From Brachypterus glaber (Eukaryota; Arthropoda; Insecta; Coleoptera; Kateretidae): 64,000 nucleotides of DNA. Positions within the stretch are counted from its first letter, which is position 1. Each line of letters begins with the position of its first letter. This document shows, in pieces, positions 58,435 through 64,000 of the stretch. The notes under the pieces are model-generated. The model was not told where the DNA came from, made no database searches, and was given only the letters and a program-made list of their open reading frames with translations. The stretch is from positions 50,079,365 through 50,143,364 of the forward strand of contig OY294047.1 in assembly GCA_958510825.1 (NCBI GenBank). Direction: 5' to 3'. Both the position numbers and the translations under genes were made by a program.

Positions 58435-58572
58435 CACAGGCTCGCATAAGGACATAATACATAATAATGCGATGCCGTGATTGGCTTGATGTGTCGCCAT
58501 GTATCTTGTAAGTCAATCACGGCATCGCATTCTTATGTTTTATGTTTTTATGCAAGCTTCTGGATAGGCCTT
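58435..58572. mobile_element. GATGCCGTGATTGGCTT foldback MITE, copy 1
   Basis: Arms of about 55 bp: CACAGGCTCGCATAAGGACA to GCGATGCCGTGATTGGCTT, and the inverse ending CATAAAAACATAAAACATAA / GCAAGCTTCTGG. The copy at 62346-62482 is in the opposite orientation. Confidence 0.85.
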
Positions 58573-58639
58573 AAGGTTACCTCCAAGTTAAAGCAAGCGC
58601 TGTTGCAATGTGGTGTGCACATGTTCTGTTTTCGTTATT

Positions 58640-58738
58640 TGTTATTTATTTATTGATTGAGATATATATTACAAAGTCATGGGGAGTCCCAAATAAGCTT
58701 TAAGCTTGTGCTAGGGACTCCCCATTAATTTAGGCATA
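58640..58738 (+). repeat. ACAAAGTCATGGGGAGTCCC repeat, copy 1
   Basis: ACAAAGTCATGGGGAGTCCC, AAATAAGCTTTAAGCTTG, AGGGACTCCCCATTAATTT. It is a short hairpin (GGGGAGTCCC / GGGACTCCCC) and recurs at 62140-62205. Confidence 0.75.
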
Positions 58739-58746
58739 CAAAATTA

Positions 58747-59708
58747 CACAGCCCCACAAAAAAAAAAGTCCGGATCTCTAGACCAGACATGTGTATCCTT
58801 ATGTATTTTGGCCCGCTGAATCAGAAAAAGCCCTACACCCCAGGAATTGGCCCCAGAGGCCGAAAATGGCCGCTGAAAGGTGTGAAACGGGAATTCCGGC
58901 ATGACGGATGCTCAGGGCAGGTTGAGATTGCATTCTCAAGGCAAAGTCGAATTAGTGGGTAACCGAGCTTAGATCCGACAGGCATCGCGGCCCCTGAGGC
59001 CGGAAAATGGGCCCCTGGGGGCCGAAAAATCGAGATTTTCACGTCGGGATCGCAGCACTTCGATTTTCTTGTAACTTCAAACTGCAGCAACGTAAAGAGG
59101 CTGGAACCTCTTCCAGGCTATGGGATTCTCGATTTCCGGCCCTTCAGGCCCATTTTCTGGGCCTCGGGCATACATTCCAATGAGCCACGAATTGTTCCAA
59201 CATCGTCAGTGTTTCCTGAGTTTGAAAGTCCATAAAAACGTCAATGCCGTGATGACGACGTGGAAATCTTGATTTTCCTGCCCTGAGGGCCCATTTTCCG
59301 GACCCTGGGCGTGAATTTCAATGGGCCTGGAAGAGGTTCCAGCCTCTTTACGTAGCTGCAGTTTGAAGTTTCAAGAAAATCCAAGTACTGCGATCCCGAC
59401 GTGAAAATCTCGATTTTTCGGGCCCCAAGGGCCCATTTTCCGGCCTCAGGGGCCGCGATGCCTGTCGGATCTAACCACCGTTAGCCACTAATTCGACTTT
59501 GCCTTGAGAATGCAATCTCAACCTGCCCTGAGTATCCGTCATGCCGGAATTCCCGTTTCACACCTTTCAGCGGCCATTTTCGGCCTCTGGGGCCAATTCC
59601 TGGGGTGTAGGGCTTTTTCTGACCTCGGATTCGGATTCAGCGGGCAAAAATACATAAGGATACACATGTCTGGTCTAGAGATCCAGACTTTTTTTTTGTG
59701 GGGCTGTG
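58747..59708. mobile_element. GC-rich 962-bp foldback element, TTA duplication
   Basis: Ends CACAGCCCCACAAAAAAAAA and its complement, flanked by TTA (58744-58746, 59709-59711). Arms of over 350 bp pair through AGACCAGACATGTGTATCCT, GGCCGAAAATGGCCGCTGAA, GCGGCCCCTGAGGCCGG and AACTTCAAACTGCAGC. The interior is around half G+C, against an AT-rich background. Subterminal CTTATGTATTTTGGCCCGCT links it to 12672-13956. Overlapping frames (58833-59090 minus, 59504-59740 plus) are mirror images of one arm. Confidence 0.88.
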
Positions 59709-60065
59709 TTATCGATAATAATTGTGTTTCTGACAGATAATTTTTTTCTTCTTTTTTCTTTAATTCTTGCTAAATCTTCATGCTTTTCATATTCCTTATT
59801 TAATATTCAAGTAATTATAGCCATGTTCTTTATTTATTAACTTTTTTATCAATTAAAAACATTACAGAAAATTTTTGATAAAAATAATATTGGATTTTTT
59901 AATATTATTGCCCAGACAACTAGCACATGTGTAACCAAGCGTGTCCAGTATGTACGTATGTGTTAAAAAACTTTTAACAAAAAAAAAATAAACCGACTTC
60001 TGTCTCTAAATAGTAAAAAATATAAAATAAGTTGGTACCAATTTCACCATTTCCTAAATTAAATG

Positions 60066-60808
60066 CCGTAATTTCACACAACAATACTGCCCTGCTAAGA
60101 CAAGTTGTCCTATCTGCAAAAATTCACTTTTTGAGATAAGCACACCATTTTATTGCTTTGCACTAGCCCCATGTGCATACTAAAAAGAAATATCCTATCT
60201 AAAACCCAAATCCTAAAAATTAGCCTAAGATGTTTGTCCTATGTGGAAAATTTTCAATTTTTTCTAAATAAAATTGTCTTAACTAGTCTTTACTAGACGA
60301 ATAAGTGAGGACTAGGACTAACTTACAGATATTAGTAATTTGATTGGACTTTTTGGATCATTTTGTAATAACTTTCTCAGATAGAACAAATACATTTAGT
60401 ATAACAATTTATATTTCTGAAAAAAAAAATATTTTTTTTTTAAAGGATATCACGTATTTTTTATTTAAAATAAAGCAGAACCCAACGCCATATTTATTTA
60501 AACATGTTTTCAAAAAGTGCAAACAAAAACAATAAAACTGGCCATATCTCAAAACATCTAATTTTCAGATAGGACAACTTGTCTTAGCAGGGCAGAATAG
60601 TCCAGATTCACACAAGTATGGTCCAGCTTCACACCTATATTCTATGAGCAGCTTACTTAAAAAAAAAACTTTGAAAACGTGGTGCTGTATATCCCATGTA
60701 CACCAACTTATATAAGAAATTGTAAGCATTAAAAAATAATTACCCCCCGTCCCCTGGGGGCCTTGGACTATAGTTGTGTGGCTGGACCATAGTTGTGTGA
60801 AATAACGG
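60066..60808. mobile_element. MITE with CCGTAATTTCACACAAC ends, interrupted
   Basis: CCGTAATTTCACACAAC at the left and the complement of CCGTTATTTCACACAAC at the right. Subterminal ACACAAGTATGGTCCAGC and GGACCATAGTTGTGTG pair. The left arm is split by the element at 60087-60595. Confidence 0.75.
60087..60595. mobile_element. 509-bp MITE nested inside the CCGTAATTTCACAC MITE
   Basis: Ends CTGCCCTGCTAAGACAAGTT and its reverse complement, continuing into GTCCTATCTG. AATA occurs directly on both sides (60083-60086, 60596-60599). Internal inverted blocks include CCTATCTG/CAGATAGG. No transposase; superfamily undetermined. Confidence 0.8.
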
Positions 60809-61599
60809 TACTAAAATAAAAAGTCACCCGTTTTTGGAAGTCGGTTAAAAATTATTTTTGTTTGTAAATTGTTTGCTGCAAAATGTGCACCAACTTATTT
60901 TTTATTTTTTACTTTTTAGAGACATAGAGGTCCGTTAATTTTTTTTTGTTAAGAGTTTGGACTTTTTTACTTTTTAGAGGCACAGAACATGTAGATTTGT
61001 AACGTTATCTAAGCTAATTTAGAGTTGTCCTTCCATCTCGGCAAGTTGCTGATAATTAAGTAATATTTTTATTTCAGTGCCCAAGAGTCCAACCAACCTT
61101 ACTTTAAACGAAATACTAAAGAAAATATTTGTTTACTTTAAGCGTTAAGTAATAATCAAATAACGCCTTATGATATAATCACAAATTTTACCATTTTCTC
61201 TTGGTATTTTAATATTACAGGTCCACAGAATCAAGTTTATCGGCATTTAAAAGATTTTTAGCCTGCCGTAATATTTCAGTGACCCCTTAATCAATTTATC
61301 CGGTTTATCCGAGTTTGGATTTTCTATTTCTCTAAAAAATTGGTCTATATAGACCCAAATTAAGCCGTTTTTAAGTGAAATTGCTTTAAAATTATTAGAT
61401 TTGTCCTAATTATCCGGCTTACCCGGCATTATTCGAGCGTCAAATTAAAACGGGACCACCTCATGAATGCCCTCTTTAATTTGTCAAGAGTTTCATCCAA
61501 TTCCATTCCTCCATTTCAAAGTTATGCGGGATCAAACATTAAAAGAAAGTCACACGTCGAATTGATAACCCTCTCCTTTTTTGGAAGTCGGTTAAAAAT

Positions 61600-62100
61600 A
61601 ATATTATGTTTTATGTTTTTGATATTAAAGAAAAATATATCCTAAGTTTTAACTTTTCCTTCCTTTTCCCCATTTCCTTTTTTGTCAATAATATGTAATA
61701 ATGAAGGACCATATATAACCAATAAAAATCCTTTTCGTCCAAGCTTTATTAACAAAACATAAAAGTAAAACCAACACAAAAAGAAGGCTATACCTATATT
61801 GAAAGCAGTAAATTTTCCGTGTTTCCAATAAACAGCGACACATTTACAGCTACTTCCAAAGTAAATTACGAAACCAAAATTTATTTACTCCAATCCGATT
61901 TTTAACCAACAAACTAAATACACACTAATTAAAAAATAAAATGTAGAAGCAGGAGTAAAAGTTAGTTTCTAGATTATAAAAACTCGATTTCTATATTTAA
62001 ACGATTTTATTAATAATAAAATATAATTCACTAGAGAGTATAATAGATAAAATACTCACTAGGGAATGCCTTATGGGTAGTATATTTAGTTTTAATATTT
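61600..62100. other. Non-coding, nothing recognised
   Basis: AT-rich without recognised genes, inverted repeats or tRNA-like boxes. Confidence 0.5.
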
Positions 62101-62139
62101 ATTTATTATTATTTATTTGATTATTAGTTAGGTTTGTAT

Positions 62140-62205
62140 ACAACAAAGTCATGGAGAGCCCCAAATAAGCTTTAAGTTACGGTAGGGTCTCTCCATTAAT
62201 TTTGA
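62140..62205 (+). repeat. ACAAAGTCATGGAGAGCCCC repeat, copy 2
   Basis: Same blocks as 58640-58738: ACAAAGTCATGGAGAGCCCC, AAATAAGCTTTAAG, GGGTCTCTCCATTAATTTT. Confidence 0.72.
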
Positions 62206-62345
62206 GCCTAGAGTTGTAAATTCCATGGGTTGAAAATAAAAAAGTTGTAATTTAAGACATCGACTTTTTCGTCGAGGGAATAAAAGTTGTTATTTTAGCA
62301 GTAGTGGTTCTTGAAATTCGAAAAAGTTGTTAATTTCATGGGTTA

Positions 62346-62482
62346 AGGCCTATCCAGAAGCTTGCATAAGAACATAAAACATAAGAATGCGATGCCGTGA
62401 TTGGCTTACAAGATACATGGAGGCACATCAAGCCAATCACGGCATCGCATTGTTATGTATTATGTTGTTATGCGAACCTGTG
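62346..62482. mobile_element. GATGCCGTGATTGGCTT foldback MITE, copy 2
   Basis: CCAGAAGCTTGCATAAGAAC to GCGATGCCGTGATTGGCTT pairs with the inverse ending ATGCGAACCTGTGG. The open frame across it is a palindrome artefact. Confidence 0.85.
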
Positions 62483-62489
62483 GTTAGTT

Positions 62490-63525
62490 ATCAACTTTTT
62501 TGTCCAGGGGATAAAAGTTATAATTTTAAACTAAAAAAAAGTTGTCCCCCCACTAAATCTTCTTCACTACAGTCCTGTTTAGAGTGCTTTCTATAACAAC
62601 TTTTTTAAACTATTACTTTTATGCTGTTACTTTTGTAAAAGTAATAGTTTAAATTTAGTTCAAAGCAATGTTAATAAATATTTTTCTCAAATTTTATAGC
62701 GCATTTTAATATTTAAATAGGGCCTTTATTAAATTTAAATAAGGGTTTCAAGTGCCATAATCCCACCATAATCTAAGCGCCAAACTCCAGATAGTATCTC
62801 ATTTCACTACCTGTTAGGTTATAGTGCTGAACTTTAGAACAAAGCTCCATGTGCAAAAATGATAGATTACAGAAAAAAGCATCTCTACTCATATACAAAT
62901 TCATATCCAAATTCGGGGCCCTGCAGGTTAAAAGATGTTCTTCGTGGGTAATGAAAAATGTGGCTTATTAGTGTCGAGTAGTCCTTCCATGTTTAGAAAT
63001 AGATACTTAAAAGCCGTATTTGTCCCATAACTGCTGAATTGTTTTGGTTATTTTCAATGAACTTGAGGAGTGGGGGAACAGGAATGGCGTCTGAACAAGT
63101 GGCTAATATGAGTGGCAGCCATTAACCGCATTCTTTATTCTAGGGGGTTCAAATTTTTCACACTAGGTGGTGCAATTTGGTAACTTTATAGGAAATTTTC
63201 ATCTTGGTGCTTTCAGAGACCAACTCTGGGTGTTCTGTGGACCAACTTATCTCTGGTGCTTAAAGCACCGTGCTTTATTGACAATGAAGTTTTTAAGGTT
63301 ATGTACAATGTCAGTGGATTTAAAAACGGTATAAAAAAACATTTATTTCTCAAAAAAACATATTTCTATTTGAAAAAATTACAGAAATGTATAAAATTAA
63401 AAAAATAATGACAGAATTAAAAAAAATTACTAATAAAATAAAAAAAACAAGGTAGGTCATATAGCAGTTGAATATTTTCTCAAACCTTCATTCTTATACA
63501 TTTTGGTACTGGCGTGTAAATTGTC
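62490..63525. other. Non-coding, nothing recognised
   Basis: A TACTTTTATGCTGTTAC / GTAAAAGTAATAGTTTAAA palindrome lies near 62610-62650. Otherwise no feature is seen. Confidence 0.45.
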
Positions 63526-63529
63526 TTAA

Positions 63530-63690
63530 TTAGGGTTACTCGATCAGTTTTTGCTTTGTCTAGTTGGTGTGTTAGTGTGTTTTGGTGTTTTGTCGATTTG
63601 GGCTTTTGATTTGAGGTGAAAACTTCCACAAACCCAAACGGCTAACCACCAAAACACTAGACAAAGTAACAACTGATCAAGTGACCATAG
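63530..63690. repeat. Foldback MITE with GATCAGTT arms
   Basis: GGGTTACTCGATCAGTTTTT and TTTGTCTAGT pair with ACTAGACAAAGTAACAACTG and ATCAAGTGACCAT. The centre contains TTTTGGTGTTT / CACCAAAACACT. Confidence 0.7.
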
Positions 63691-63851
63691 TCTTAATAAT
63701 TTTATTACTTTTTTTATTCAGTGTCAATTTTGATTAAATTCATCATAATTTAGTTATAAAGTAGCATTCACTGATCTAAAATTAAATGAATTTTATAAAG
63801 GGAGCTTCGAGTCATAACTTCCAACCAGTCGAAACTCTAGCTCTGGGGCTA

Positions 63852-63989
63852 GGGAACGTTCAAGTATTACGTAACGCAAATTTTGATCATTTTGGACCTC
63901 CCCCCCCTGTAACGCTATTTTCCTATACCATTAACATGGGCGTAACACTCCAAAATGACCCCCCCCCTACATAATACTTGAACGTTCCC
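63852..63989. mobile_element. Complete GGGAACGTTCAAG MITE, CTA duplication
   Basis: Ends GGGAACGTTCAAGTATTACG and (complement) GGGAACGTTCAAGTATTATG are flanked by CTA on both sides (63849-63851, 63990-63992). Internal C-runs and TATACCATTAACATGGGCGT match the one-ended copy at 19640. Confidence 0.87.
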
Positions 63990-64000
63990 CTAGTATTCCA

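Larger units (their letters stand above)
59985..61597. repeat. GGAAGTCGGTT composite repeat, copy 2, with nested MITEs
   Basis: The left end AACCGACTTCTGTCTCTAAA to about 60062 and the right part from about 60816 match copy 1 (18107-19060), ending AGTCACACGTCGAATTGATA and GGAAGTCGGTT. Two MITEs interrupt it (60066-60808 and, inside that, 60087-60595). Confidence 0.72.

Overview
This is eukaryotic, intron-containing and very AT-rich DNA, almost certainly from an insect nuclear genome. An insect-type acetylcholinesterase and an insect-specific seven-transmembrane odorant receptor are both present as spliced genes on the minus strand, embedded in dense transposon debris. A large, repeat-rich genome (a beetle would fit) is plausible, but the order cannot be settled from the sequence alone. 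There is no bacterial-style gene organisation, no CRISPR array and no rRNA.

Layout. 1-15440: the probable large intron of the acetylcholinesterase gene, or DNA downstream of it, filled with inverted-repeat elements, an 11-copy ~164-bp tandem array (8587-10346), a ~110-bp tandem array (about 10950-11560), and four elements with resolved ends (820-954, 11829-12491, 12672-13956, 14174-14416). 15441-16587: the first coding exon of acetylcholinesterase (Drosophila Ace / ace-2 type), which ends exactly at the catalytic glutamate; its GC-rich 5' leader and candidate TATA box lie at 16588-16880. 17000-35100: non-coding DNA with SINEs, TA-flanked inverted-repeat elements and a 5'-truncated Penelope-like retroelement (32091-32922) that keeps its GIY-YIG domain and a hammerhead-like 3' motif. 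35145-38604: three exons of an odorant receptor whose splice phases join correctly. The C-terminal exon was not found, and one intron is almost entirely a transposable element. A broken duplicate of its first exon sits just upstream at 38881-38985. 38700-64000: no confident host gene; MITEs, SINEs, LINE scraps, several hammerhead-like retroelement ends, and nested insertions.

The most informative content is the transposon record. Many elements show both termini plus target-site duplications (8 bp hAT-like, TA Tc1/mariner-like, TTAA piggyBac-like, 3-bp TAA/TTA/CTA Harbinger-like). Several are caught inside other elements, so relative insertion order can be read directly. A recurring motif, CTGAAGA + hairpin + GAAAC/GAAAT, appears at least six times on both strands and matches the core of hammerhead ribozymes known from Penelope-like elements. 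Most positions, ends and folds here were read by eye and are approximate unless a duplication is stated.
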